Assembly (NCBI GenBank): GCA_964035795.1
Contig: OZ038320.1
Span: forward strand, 7,834,671 to 7,898,670
Direction: 5' to 3'
From: Pterobdella sp. o SKG-2022
Taxonomy: Eukaryota > Annelida > Clitellata > Hirudinida > Piscicolidae
DNA: 64,000 nt
The notes below the pieces were generated by a model, which saw nothing but the letters and a program-made list of their open reading frames with translations, was not told where the DNA came from and ran no database searches. This document shows, piece after piece, positions 1 through 12,700 of the stretch. Position 1 is the stretch's first letter. Each line of letters starts with the position of its first letter. The translations under genes were made by a program, and so were the position numbers.

Positions 1-213
1 TATTTATAACATTGATTGAGATAATGACTACAGCAATGATGATGGTGGTTTGAATCTGTTGAGATTTTGACGTTTTATTCCGAAAATAATACTACTACTG
101 CTAATAATAATAATAGTTGCAAAATTACTAATACTACTAAGACCATTGCTTCTACTACACAAACAACATCAACAATTATGAAGAAAACACTAAAGCCCTT
201 GAACACCATACAG

Positions 214-3200
214 ATGATCCACTTACCAGTGTACAAGCACTTACGCAGGTTCATGGCGTCGTTGGTGGTGTTTGGGAGCATCGTCATCATCATGCTCAAG
301 CTGCCCATTCTCTTCATCCACAGGGTTTTCCCTGACTTCCTACCCTTCCATGTATCCGGGTACTTGATTGTTTTGTTTCAACATTATCATCGTTGGTGTT
401 TAACTTTTTCATGTTGTTTTTTAATTAGGTCGCGTTGAGTACTTGTAATGAATTTGAATTAAAGTTTTGGATGAAAAATATTCGATGCTTGCTGAAAGCA
501 GTTTCACTTTGGATTTTATTTTCCAACATTCTTGTTACTTGTGAACATGATATGGTTCAAAAATTAGTTTTCATGTCTTAAGCTTTATATATCGGTTAAA
601 ATAAAGATTATATCTTCTTGGATCTCTCAAATTTCAAAAGTAGATACTTTGGTTTCCCATGTTGTATGGTTGTAGTTAGTTGTCTTAAGCGATTGATGAG
701 ATTATTCTTTTAATAAAGAATCTTTTCATTGCTCTCGATAGAGTGTTTTTTTTTCAATTTATTCATTCACACTAAGTGAAACAACGTATTTATTTAACTA
801 AATTCAATAAGTTTTTCGTGAGAAAATCTTACATTATCAAGGGATACGTGTAAATTTTGACTTATTAATTCATACTTAGAATAATAGTAATAATAATAAC
901 AACTATTGTTATAAATGCTAACCACTCAGTTCAGAGACACTGGTGAATGAGTTGTCGTTGGAGTTGTTATTGTTGCACATCATCCTACCAGGTGCCATTT
1001 GATGTGCTTATGTGGGGTGTTGATGGTTTTGTTGAGTGTTTACCTGAAGCTATAATGTGTATCGACATCATTTGATGAACTCTAGTGATACATAGAATAT
1101 TCTACAATTTTACCAACTACATATAATGAATATTCTATACATAGAAACGATAATTATTTTTTCTCGTTAATAGAAATACAGGGATATTAACCAATACACT
1201 ACGTGACAGGCCTGTTAGAGCAGGGGCATACGAGGCAGTGGCTGAAAAATGCAGTGAGAGGCTGGTGTGTTGCTGTGGCTACCCTGTTGAACATCAGGTC
1301 GTACTTACTAGGAGATGATGCAGCCACAGAGGACGTGCCACGCCCAGAAGAGCCTGGTGTTGAAGTTAATGAGGAAGGAGTCGAAGGGGATAACCAGGGT
1401 GGTGCAGAAAATGATAGAGTGCTGTCATCGATTGTGGAGATTATGGATGATGGGGTCGAGAGAGAACATCAAGGGGATACGCAACCAAGTGGTGATCCTA
1501 GGAATGACGTTGTTGAAGGTGTTCAGACTTCAGAAAATAAAGCTTGTAATATTATTGATAAATCTTCTACTCCAGATGAACATAATAAAGAAACTAATTT
1601 AAAATCAATAGATAATGTTGATACAAACAGTTCATTTATCCAAGAATTTTCTAATAAAGTATCAGAATCACAACCATCAACTAGTCAATACAAGGCTAGA
1701 ATCGAAAAAGATAAACAAAACTCTGCAGAAGGCTCCCAAAAGTCTACACAAACAACAGAAATGCAAGAAAGTCAACAAGCATCAACATCCACACAACAAG
1801 AACAACCACAACAAGATCAACCACAAAAAGAACAACCACAACAAGATCAACCACAACAAGAACAACCACAACAAGAACAACCACAACAAGATCAACCACA
1901 ACAGCAACAAGAACAAGATCAACAACCACAGCCACCACCACAACAACGCCTCTTATTGGGTGAGTTACACCAGGCAATGATGAACTCCAGAAATGTTCCT
2001 ACCACTAAACCCTATGCTAAGCCTAAACACTTTGCACTCAAAGTTCGTGCACAATTTCATTACTCAAACTTTTTTTTGTTTTATCAGCAGTTATGCGTCT
2101 CAGTTGCTTTTCATGGCTTTATATAAATAGAAATTATTAGTGTTACTATTGTTATTGTTAATACTATCAAAAAGATGAGGAGTTAGATAACTATTCAAAT
2201 TTATCATAAAGTTTAACCTTATCGTATGTTCATAAGTTCAGTTTATAATATATGATTGAGCATTGTATTGAGGTGAGAGTTATTGTTGTCATATCAAACT
2301 AATCCTACCCAGATCATCATTTTCATCTTAATCTCATGTGTTTCTCTTTTTGTTACGTCGTTAGTCTCCTTCTTACTTCCAGGTTCGCTTGGTTTTTTGT
2401 GTTTTATTTAAATATTGATATCATTATTGTTATTATTATTTTTTTTATTAGTCGTAATTTTTTATTTATAGTAGATTAAATACAATGATCATTGCAGTGC
2501 AAATAGGCAGGAGTATGATGGCGTTTCTGTCTGATTCATCAAGCTTTAAAAATTTCGATAGCAAGATAATCAACCAAACCAAACCCAGTGAAGAACCACT
2601 CAACAAGAGCTTACACACCGCTGATGTCAATTACACACAAGCATTCACCATTATAGATAAAATCACCACTCCTAACAATAACACATTTCATAATCTTTTT
2701 CTCTTCAAAAGCAACATCATTAACCGTAAAAAATTCTTTAAAAAAATACACTTCAAAAACGCTGCAAAACACTCATCGAACAAAACAAAGAATAGCAAGC
2801 GCTTTTCCATCAGGAATAACAATGTGCACGAGCTCTACACGGCGGCGTCGGGTCTCTACGTGTGTTGGTTGTTCATTAGGCTGGCTATCCTGCTGGCCAC
2901 ATGGCTTCCAAGGGGACTCAGAGCCATCGCGTCCAAATGCTTTGAATGGGTTGTTTTGGTAGGTGACTGTTTAAAAATGATATAATAATAATATCAATAA
3001 TGATGATAACTAATAATTTTGTATTATTGTTTATGTTCTACACAGCACGTAGATTAAAAGCTATATTTGATGCAGTAGTTTTGAAATTAGTATTTATATA
3101 GAATGTATCATTATACTAAAATCCATATTGTATTGTATTCTTTGCTAGTTTTGCAAATGTTTCAGTACTCAAAATGGTGCTTTATGTCGAAAGTGTAAAT

Positions 3201-6200
3201 TTTTTAAATTACACTTATTGAAATTATTGAAATACTATAATGATAGTATTATATCTTACAGCTGTATTTAAGTGTACAATTGAATAAATTAAAAATATAC
3301 TGAATTTTTGTTTATGTAGAAATAACTAAAAACCAAAAAGTTATTTAATTATAAAATGAAATCTTATTTATTTAGCATCTTAAAGTCAAATAAGCCACTG
3401 AGCTAGACATATCAATTATTTCATAGCCATGCTAGCGTCTTATGGTAACGCTATACTTACTACAGATTCTTAATGATTGTACTAAAATTCTCTCATAAAT
3501 CGACGTTAAAAATTTTTGAATGTTGCTTAAAAGTACATTAAGGTGTCTCTGAAAAGTTTCATATTAACTTCAAACCATCACCGGCAGTTCTTCAAAGCAT
3601 CATTGGTCGCCTTGTTAATAATTGGCTTGATTCCATTGTTGATGGGTGTGCTCTTTCAATTGTTTGTTCTCATCCCTATAAGAGTTCCCAGCAACCAGAC
3701 CCCGGTCTTCTTCCCTTGGCAGGTATAATGTTGTTTGTTACTATTGTTTTATCACATTGTTTCCTAGTAATTTACTGTTGCTAGTACTATTGTTTTTTTC
3801 ATATCAACTAACACTTCGGAATAAGTTTTTTTATAAGTTATTCGACAGCTTTGTGGGAATTATGGTAAAGCTTCACACTTTTCTTAATTAATAAGCGTTT
3901 GTATTTACTGTTTCGTTTCAATTTCTGATTTCAATCTCATTAGTAACACTATTATTGGACTATTGCTAGTAGTTATAATGATGAAATAAACTAATGTGAT
4001 GTCCACGTATCAAGTTTCTAGAGAAATATTAATAAGCATATCAATTAATCCCAATTATTCAATAAGTGTTGTTTATAGTAGTAGTTCAGATTGATTTACG
4101 AGTCTTTATCGATAAAAATATCAATGCTTTTTTATGTTATTTTTGAAAAAAAAACTATAAAGCTGATTTTTTAATAAATTGTTCGCTTATCAACGAAAAA
4201 TGAAGCACAGTGTACTCTATTTATGCTAGGCGATAAAGTATCAGTTTCATAATATGGTATACAGCTTTATGAAAAATTAATTATCTTTCAAATTTAACAC
4301 ACGTGGTAAACCAATTTTATTCAATTTGAAGAAACAGTGGAAAAATTTCTATTTCAAACGAAGCTTTTTTGGAGAAGTTCATTATGTAAACTAATTTGTA
4401 TGATATTTTTGAAAATTTTTTTACGTCGTTTTATGGAAGAATTTTAGTAAATTTATTGAGCAAAATAAATAGCTATAATTTTCGATAAGTTCAGCCTTAT
4501 CATAAAACATTAGCGAAAAAAAGTTTCATATTTTTATTTTTATCAAAAGCCCCGTCATTGGTGGAGAGAGAGGTTTAGTGGGTATATATTACAGGCATTA
4601 TTCAGAATTTTGCATTCATAAAGTATTTTTTATATAATCAATATGTATGTTTTTTCGTTGAAAGTTCAAACGTGAAAAGTAAAATGAAGTTTTTTCGTTT
4701 AAAAACAATTTTCGAAAAATTTCTTAATTTGAGACATTATCAATGTATATCGAAAATGATATTACATAAAAATGTGGTGTCTGAAATTTTTTCATCATAG
4801 TTAAAAATAGAAATGATAAATTCGCTAAATAGATGAAGCTTAGAAGTTTATTCCAAGTTTAAAATAAATGTATTAAACTTCTCGCTTGATGTACAATCAA
4901 GTAAAAAAGAAAAAAAATGTATCAAAATTAATAACTATACTGTACTATAATATAATGTATTTTTTAAATATCACTATAACATTTTGTCTGAAGTTTTAGG
5001 AAAGTATGTAGATTTTCCAATTATATGCATTGTCTGCAATGCCTGCCAATCAAAGTGTATGCCGCTAATACTTGACGATTTCAAAAATAAACATTTTTAA
5101 ATGTGGATCGGCCCGCATAGCTCAGCTGGTAGAGCGTCAGACTAATTATCTAAAGTAACCTGATTCAATCCCGCGTGGACCGAAAATTATATACACAAGG
5201 AGTAGCGCCCTGTGAAACATCTGTTGAGATAACGAAACCCCAATATGGGGCGACTAAAAGTTGATCTAAAAAACTGTGAAGAATTCAAAAATAGTGTAGC
5301 GCAATACATTCAGATGCTAAAACCTAATATAGAACATTTTGGTGTTTCGATTTATCAGAAAATTCAAGTTTTTGCTCTTTTAAAAGACACCATGCTTTTA
5401 ACATTTATCTCGGAAAGTTTATTTTATACTAATTTTTCAGGTAAGGGCGGTTTTGAAACTAATCTTTGAATAAACTATACCCTTGGTATAGGAAACGCGG
5501 ACTACAAAGATGATTTGGTTGATTAAAAACAATAACATCTGCTTCTCGGATTTATTTATCTTTTTTTTTCTTTATTCGAACTTTAATTATTAGGAATATA
5601 AAAGCCTATTTGTATATAAAATATTGCGCACGAAAGTTTCTAAACAATTTGGTGTTACATGAATTCAACAAAACCTTCCGTGGTTGATCCTTTTGAACAT
5701 GCATGAAATGAACTTTTGAGTTTTGAGATCTTCAATTGAACTATTCACCTACAAACTATTATAGAATTCTGATGATGATTTCACAATAGAAAGAAAAGCT
5801 CTGCGAATTAATGAACTAGTGAACCTTTGTGTTTAATTTCATCAGATTTTAAAATAGAGTAAAATTTTAGTAAAAAAGTTATTTTGATAAAAAATATTTT
5901 TTCCAAGTTATGATCAATTTTCATGATGAGTGTTTTCCTCTGGCATATTTTGAACTCGCATATCCTTTAAATTGCTGCATAATGAATGAATTTTTTGAAT
6001 GAACTTCTTATTTCATGTCTGATAAATTATAAAAATTTTTTTTTACCACAACATCATTTACCCTGTTGTTTTAATCTTTTCCATGAATTTTTCCTCTATA
6101 TACCACTCAAATTTCTTGTAACCTCAATGGATTTTGATTTGACAGTTTCACTGATCTTTTGATGATGTTATAATAATGATAAAATCAAATTTTAAATAAT

Positions 6201-8090
6201 ATTACTTCTAATGATCATGAGCATTTTAAGCCTAGCATTGTTGCACAGGACTGGATGTTAGGGTTGTTGTTGTTGAAGATCATAACAGCCATCACTCTTA
6301 TGGGCCCTGACTGGAGGTTAAGGAACCTTATTGAACAGGTTTGCGTAATCTTTGACTAAATAAAAACATGCTATAGTTTACCATTTAATGCTCACAAAAT
6401 ATTGTTTTGTAATCATCATTTTTAAGTTAATTATTGATTATAATATTACGCTAAAGTCCACCAATGTGGGAAAAGAAAGACGCTAAACACAAATAATGTT
6501 GAAAAATTAAAATGTTATGAATCTAATTAGATATTGACTCAAACATTGTTTTGATCTATTGAACCCAGGCGTATAACCAGGGTCTGAGGCACATGGACGT
6601 CAGGATGGTGGTGTTTAACCTATGCATGCCTGTCCTCGTCTTCTTGGGTCTCTGTCTCTCTGTCCCCTATGCATTCGTGCACTCCATCCTGCCATTATGG
6701 GGTATCTTGCGCTTTTTTGTTTGGTTTCATAGTATTTTATCATATCTCGAAAGTTCAAATGTTTATACATTATGTAAAATGCTCATGTTTGATAGAAATT
6801 TAATAATCAACCTAGTTCAAAACTGAAAATTTATAACTTCAGGAGCGGATATAGAGTTCCAGTACTCTGTGAAGAAGCAGATCTACCCCATGCTTTTGAT
6901 GCTCATACTGGGCAGTGCTTTCGGCATTTTCCAAGCCAGGCAGTTCATCAAGCTATATGAACACATCAAGAATGATAAGTATGTACACCTTTTACTCACT
7001 TTTCTCGTTTTGGCGTAGTTCAGCGGTTAGAATTATGGAGCTTGTAAATGAGTGCTGGGCTTAAATAATATGCACCGTTCTCATGGCTTTCTATGAGGCT
7101 ATACAAATCTATATTAGTTTTATTGAAATTTTTGTTTTCATAATGAAGTTTTGAGATGGAGTTATTAGATAAAACCATTTGGTGAACGGTTTCATAAAAA
7201 TTTTTTTATATTCCTAAGTTATTAATGTGGCTGTGTTTTTATAATGCTTAAAATTTCCAATGAAAAAATTCTTATCAGTAATATATGGTTAAAAATCGCA
7301 CAAATGCCTGTTTGGAGATATAATGTATATTAGTCTTGTATTTCTTATCGAGATTAATGATTGTTCATGGCAGCGTTACTGGATACCATCGTGTTTATAC
7401 GACCTTCAAGTGAAGCATCCCACGTTGCGAATGATATTTTTTTCTTATCAATTCATAATGGTTTGGAAAAAAAAATTAATTAATAATAGTGATAATCATA
7501 CAATTGGAGAAAACAAATAATCTTGTTTATTTATTAAATAATAAGCTTTTCGTAAAAAGACTGCATTATCAGATGTATTCAATATCTTCTTCAAGCCGAT
7601 AATATATTCATCATTAGAATCTACTACTAATAATAAAAATATCAATAAAAAAATTAATAGTAATAAGCTCTACGTCGAGTTAGATTGTATCATTACTAGA
7701 ACCACTATTGAAGTGTATATAAAGGAGCTTTATACATCTGGTTTCACTTTTTGCATTCAAGCGAAACTTAATTTACGGCCTTTTAAAGAACCAACCTGTA
7801 CTGGGTTCTTCACGATTCTACCTTTCATCAAAATACTATAAATTTATTCTTATTACCGTAAGGCTGTTTTATTGACTTTCTCACCGTTATGGTGTTTTTA
7901 AATAATTTTTTTGTTTATAATTTGTTATATAAATTTCAAGAAACTATTTTTAACTTGTTATAACTTCTGTTTTGGAAATCAAACTGAAAACTTATAGATA
8001 TTTTTTATTAAGCATGAACTTATATAAGATGAAATTCTTTTCAGATATCTCATCGGATTGAAACTTGTGAATTACGAAAAGAAATCATAA
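214..8090 (+). CDS. MARCH6: MARCH6/TEB4 (Doa10-type) ER-membrane E3 ubiquitin ligase, C-terminal part, 10 exons
   Basis: Polytopic RING-CH ubiquitin ligase of the ER that tags misfolded and short-lived membrane proteins for degradation (family knowledge). The RING-CH and first membrane segments lie left of the window. Exons read by frame and similarity: 214-359, 930-991, 1210-2042, 2313-2382, 2498-2958, 3543-3722, 6249-6338, 6569-6701, 6843-6978, 8045-8090. Phases agree across all junctions and give 718 residues. Recognisable family blocks are MIHLPVYKHLRRF, LLEQGHTRQWLK, HELYTAASGLYVCW, DWMLGLLLLKIITAITLMGP and YEHIKNDK. The last exon ends LVNYEKKS, the conserved C-terminal element with its Asn that Doa10/MARCH6 need for activity. 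Two loops are expanded, one by a Gln/Pro repeat and one by a Lys/Asn-rich segment in exon 2498-2958. The first exon's left boundary is the first plausible acceptor, at 212-213. An AATAAA at 8100-8105 implies a very short 3' UTR. Confidence 0.93.
1795..1945 (+). repeat. Coding tandem repeat, 15-nt units encoding QPQQ(D/E/K)
   Basis: Inside MARCH6 exon 3, about ten imperfect 15-nt units vary between aagaa, aagat and aaagaa around a constant caaccacaa core. They encode alternating Gln, Pro, Gln, Gln and Asp/Glu/Lys. Units stay a multiple of three, so the frame is kept. The repeat lies in the loop between membrane segments that is also low-complexity in vertebrate MARCH6. Confidence 0.9.
3723..6248 (+). 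other. MARCH6 intron 6 with repeat debris
   Basis: This 2.5-kb intron separates exon 3543-3722 from 6249-6338. It holds a one-arm copy of the palindromic element family (about 4443-4522), a tRNA-like sequence at 5110-5181 and a 74-codon open frame at 5245-5469 with no family I recognise. No other exon of MARCH6 is missing here, because the protein reads continuously from PWQ to DWML. Confidence 0.7.
5110..5181 (+). pseudogene. Degenerate tRNA or tRNA-derived SINE head
   Basis: The A box with a good D arm (GCTC, loop, GAGC) and a B-box-like TTCAATCC are present. Outer ends GGCCCGC and GTGGACC pair with one mismatch, and the pairing extends into the flanks. The anticodon loop CTAATTA would read AAT (Ile), but the anticodon stem has a mismatch and the T stem is poorly paired. 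This argues against a working tRNA. The D-arm wording resembles tRNA-Lys, so a tRNA-derived SINE is also possible. Confidence 0.5.
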
Positions 8091-8824
8091 ACTATTAGGA
8101 ATAAAGTTTCTATAAATCAATTTAAGTTTGATTTTTCAATATTGAATATTTCAAAATAATTAAAAAAAAAGTACTATTTTAGCAGTTTAGTTAAACAGAA
8201 ATAAAGCTTTAATAAAAGTAGAGATGTTTAATTTTATCTTTCGGAGATCCGATATTATAGGTGTAACGGATAACTTAAAGCTTTTGCTCTTCAGTCTGAC
8301 TCATAACTAAAGGGAAAGTTGATTATACTTCCCACAAGAAAATAATATTTGCAGATGAGTCGTTTTTTTAGAAACTATCTCATTTGTGAGTTCGTAAAGA
8401 AAGCGGCTTGAAGCAATGTTTTTAATGTTTATAATTAATTATTACCTCTCAAACTTATCGGCGATGATTTACATTATTGATACGTAACTTATAGCAAATA
8501 ATATTAAAATAGAAGTTTTCAAAATTTTTTATTCACTCAAAAATGAAGTTTTAACGGTTTAAAGCTCTAGAAAAAAGCATTTAATACGCGAATTGTCCAG
8601 GTTTGTCAAGAGTTTTTACAACTATTGGAAACTAATTAATTATGAAAAAACAACTCCCTAACAAACCGAAAGTTAGTTTTATTAGGAGAAATCTTATACG
8701 AAGCACCGGGAGGCAACGAAAATATTTTCAATCTTGAGTCTTACGATGTTACGAAGAAAAGCTAATTCATGATTTTAAAAGCTTATTTTTAAATGAGGTT
8801 ATGAAAAATGTGTTTTTTTTCGTT
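8091..8824. other. Intergenic, convergent 3' ends
   Basis: This stretch lies between the MARCH6 stop codon and the 3' end of the minus-strand gene at 8825-9784. It contains two AATAAA-type signals for MARCH6 (8100-8105 and near 8203). I see no gene in it. Confidence 0.6.
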
Positions 8825-9784
8825 TTATATAACGTTAGAATTAAGAAAAGACGTTTGGAAAGAAGTTTTTAAAGAGAAATCTTCTCCAAACGCCTGCATA
8901 GCAAGCCATTGAAGACTCTGCAGTTCTTTCTCGTGTAACATTCTCCTTGTTTCCGCATCTTCTCCGCTCTTTTCAAATTCAAGCAACTTTCTTTCCGATC
9001 GCTTTTCGAATGCTCCTGAAGAAAACAATTCATCTACCAAATCGTTGAAGGCTTTCAGGTCGGCTAAGACTAAGGCATTTTGTGTGGGCTTATCAGGAGA
9101 ACATGTAAGTTCGTTAAGGTGTTTCACGACGGCTTCTTCTTTCACTTGATTCAACAGCTTGCTTACCGCTTTTGATCGCAACTCACTCAAGGCATCTTGT
9201 TGTTTCTCTTTAGCTGAGTATCTCGGTTTTGTATTAGGAAGAATAAAATCATTTTCATCTGACTCTAGCCCCCTTTGTGATCGATTTATTACCCTGTCTA
9301 CCCGAGCAATTTCTTTGTCAACGTTGACTGGATCGAAGTAATCATAAGATTTGTTAGCATTATATTCATGCTCTCTTCTACGCCTGGATGCCAAGAGTTC
9401 TGCAGCGGAGTTATACTCGCACTGAGGGACAACAGATTCAGACGTTACTTTTTTATCCACATAATTTCTAGTGTAGTATCTTTCGCCATTTTTGTCAGAA
9501 AACCTATCATTTTTATAACCAGTCGGGTAATGGCTCGTAATAGTAGGAGCGTAAGTTGTTCTGGTAGGCTGTTGAAAGTGTGAGCTTCTAAATGTACTGA
9601 AGTTCATGTTATTATTTGGCTGTTTTGTTTGAAAAGTTACGCACTTTTTAGTTATCTTCACTGGTTGATGAGTGACATTTTCGTCGAACAAACGGTTTCT
9701 TAATGCTATTTTATTTCTTTCGACGTTATAACTATCATTTGAATCAAAATTATTTCTCATATTTCTGTAAAATCTGTCCTGCAT
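8825..9784 (-). CDS. Unknown 319-aa protein, single exon
   Basis: An uninterrupted ATG-to-stop frame of 319 codons with balanced codon use, far longer than chance in this AT-rich sequence. I do not recognise a family with confidence. The N-terminal third is Asn/Arg-rich and probably disordered. Residues 125-150 include ELLASRRRREHEY, a basic helix. The C-terminal half is charged and helical: ELRSKAVSKLLNQVKEEAVVKHLNEL, then LADLKAFNDLVDELFSSGAF and LHEKELQSLQWLAMQAFGEDF. The phrase FNDLVDELFSSGAF faintly recalls the DEILxxGxF pattern of centrosome/cilium proteins such as SPATA7, too weakly to name it. There is no signal peptide or membrane segment. The gene is convergent with MARCH6. It could be the last exon of a longer gene, but the ATG start needs no upstream exon. 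Confidence 0.6.
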   Translation of the reverse strand: MQDRFYRNMRNNFDSNDSYNVERNKIALRNRLFDENVTHQPVKITKKCVTFQTKQPNNNMNFSTFRSSHFQQPTRTTYAPTITSHYPTGYKNDRFSDKNGERYYTRNYVDKKVTSESVVPQCEYNSAAELLASRRRREHEYNANKSYDYFDPVNVDKEIARVDRVINRSQRGLESDENDFILPNTKPRYSAKEKQQDALSELRSKAVSKLLNQVKEEAVVKHLNELTCSPDKPTQNALVLADLKAFNDLVDELFSSGAFEKRSERKLLEFEKSGEDAETRRMLHEKELQSLQWLAMQAFGEDFSLKTSFQTSFLNSNVI

Positions 9785-12700
9785 AAATTGTGTTCATATA
9801 CAAAAACATGGTTAAAAAATTATTTAAAAATTTTATTTTTAGTTTAACTGTTTAGAAATGATTAAACACCAAATAATTAGCATTACCAATTTAAACGAAA
9901 CCAGGCTAATAAAGTTAATTATATTTCATTTAAATCAATATTTTTAAAAAATTGACTAAATATATGGATCTTGAACAGTTATATTCATCAAATACAATTT
10001 TTTTACCTCGTATTTATTGTAGTAAAAGCTTATAAAGAATAAAATAATTAGTGTTTATAATTGATCAATATAAAACACTAATTATTAACAATTTTATCAT
10101 TCAATGGGTTCAACTTGAAAACAATGAAAAAGAACTCACTTTCGAAAGCTAAAATCCAACAAAAGAACCAAAAAAGGCTTAAAAATTTAACAAAATTTTT
10201 TCGAATTTTTTTAAAATTTTAGCTATTGAAAAAATAAAATTAATCTGTGAAAAACAAGTTAACAGATACAAACGTAGCTCTCATAGTCTATGAGCCTATC
10301 AGAATCATGTTTTCCATCAGGAATCCACGCTTGTTCCATCACAACACCCTATATAACTGGGTTTATTGTGGCGTTTACCTTAGTTATTTTATTCCATATG
10401 TTCTACAATATAGTTTAATGCATGCTTCAGAAGCGGGCAGAATAAGTTGGGCTCTTTAAAAAAAATATTGCATTAAAAACTTCTTAATAATCTTTAAAAA
10501 TCGATGCATTATTTTTTAATATATATATTGAAGTCATATTTCTATAAAAATTTAAAAAAAAAATTAATTTGATATAATACCTGTTTATTTTTGCAAGACA
10601 AATTTTACAACTTTCTTGTAAAAACAACAACAGGCCTAAGTAATAAAGTTGTTTAACAAAAAATTCTGCCCTTAAAGCTTGTCTTAAATGCGATGCTTAA
10701 TATACAAGTTCTACCATTGGATAGAACTTACTCATATAAAGATACCTCGATAAAAGCAAGTCTTTTGGAAACATAGCTTTTTTATCAGTTTTGATTTAAG
10801 CTAGTCTACTTTGATGTAATTTTATCTTAGTATTTAGTGATCTTTTAGTTAAACATATGGGAGCTGTGAGGTTTTAATTTTCTTTGATGTCACTGAGGTA
10901 TAGATGGAAAGTATAGTTTTGATGAAATTATTTCTATTGCATTTAACCTTGAGCTCTTTGATCTTTTATATTTTTTTACCTTTAATAAATTATGTTGTGA
11001 AAGCCGTTATAATAATAATCAATCTTATTCCTATCATAATTTTCAAAATAGAATCTATTAAAAGCTTTGAAAGGATTCATACTTTCAAACATTCTATGGA
11101 TTATTTACATATCACATCACCTAATAATGCATTAACGACTTTTCGGCGTTTAAAAAAGTGGGAAGCCTACCCATCTTGTTATAACAACCCTTTACTTATT
11201 TTTTGAAATAAATTTTTTTTCACTTGCTTATGCATGGAAATAACCAAACTTCTTTACAATTACGTTAAGTGTAACAACATTTATTTAGACTAACTGTTTT
11301 TCCCTGTACTTAACTTCATCAAAAAAAATAGTAGCTAGATTAGAATCTGAATAAAATGATTGTTATTTTTGAACAGCTTACTTAATACTCGGAGTTGAAA
11401 GCTCGCTTATAAATGCTGTAATAAAAAGACTGTAAAGCATCTGAAAATTTTTGATGAAAAGTACTGTTCAAAAACAAAAAGATCGATTTCAATTGAACGG
11501 AAAATTAACAAATTAAAACAAGATTTTGAAGTTAAAGCTAAAAAAAGTTAAATTACTGAAAACCCTGGAGACAGGTCAGGCGCACACTAACAACCACTCC
11601 ACACCATTATCGCTTAAAGCAACGAGTCAAGTCACAATTAAAATACTCGATTCTTCACAAATTAGAAATATAATCAGAGAATCTTATAAAAAGGATAATA
11701 CTGTACCAATAGCAAATGCCACCGATAGAGGTATCATTAAACTTGCGAGGAACAAACTCAATGTAACATATTTCTAATATACTTCGATAAGTTTGCATTA
11801 ATATTTAAAACAGGTTTTGATGAAGTTTAAACAGGATTATATTGGTTTTATATGACAATTAACACACTAAACATTTTATATCTACTATTCGTTATTTATA
11901 ATCGGGTATAGCCATTAAATAACTGACAGCGAAGAAAATTGTGTAGCGGGGAGTTACTGCACCTTTGATCTGATTGCATGGCAAGTCACTGGAGACTAGA
12001 CAATTAAAATGCCACCAAAAATTGAATAGGTACCAGATTTTTAGATCTTTCATGTCATTTACAAATAAGAATGATTTTGAAATAACTTTTAAACTCAGAA
12101 ACAACAAAAACCTATATATGTGAACAAACTAAATTGAGCTAGAAAAATAAAGAGCCTAAAGCCTTTGAACAAGCCTTACTTAATGCAGTGATAACAAAAT
12201 TGAAAACCGAAAAATCTGCACATATAGCACACAAAAAATATCTTAAATGATTGAAAACACACAAACTGAGAATATCCGCATTGATAAACAAAATTAATTA
12301 CTTATGCGTGGAACTAAAGAATTTATAAATCGGGGATCACATGATTTTAAATGAGAAGTTTCGTATTGAAAGAACATAATGATATGTGAATTTGTTAGTC
12401 GGTGGTTCAAAGTAATGGATAAAAAAAAATTTTGACCTATAACTCCAAGAAAAGTAACTGAGACTCTAGGGAGTTACGAGGAATCAAACCCGGTACCTAT
12501 GAAGTGGTTCCAACAATCTCTACATGAGCTCTCAAGTTCCACAAGTAATAATTGAGAATTGAAATTTTTAATGAATTCAAACTGAATTTAAAGACACAAG
12601 TCATGTGACACTTTTTCAAGCTACAAAGATCTCCTTTAATGCCTTATAGCACCACCTTGCCTACATCACTCAAGCGAGTGACAGGGTATCAAACGTAGTG

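Noticed and set aside
5245..5469. 74-codon frame in MARCH6 intron 6, EFKNSVAQYIQMLKPNIEHF
   Set aside because: It vaguely recalls the N-terminal region of PIF/Harbinger transposases, but there is no catalytic part and the likeness is too weak to call.
7015..7085. tRNA-like GGCGTAGTTCAGCGGTTAGAA
   Set aside because: It has an A-box-like start, but no B box or acceptor pairing follows at the right distance.
10904..11206. 100-codon hydrophobic frame
   Set aside because: Composition follows the AT-rich background (Ile, Leu, Phe, Asn) and there is no family match; probably chance.
11526..11777. 83-codon frame with fairly balanced codons
   Set aside because: No splice context, no similarity and no neighbour to join; kept only as a possible small gene.
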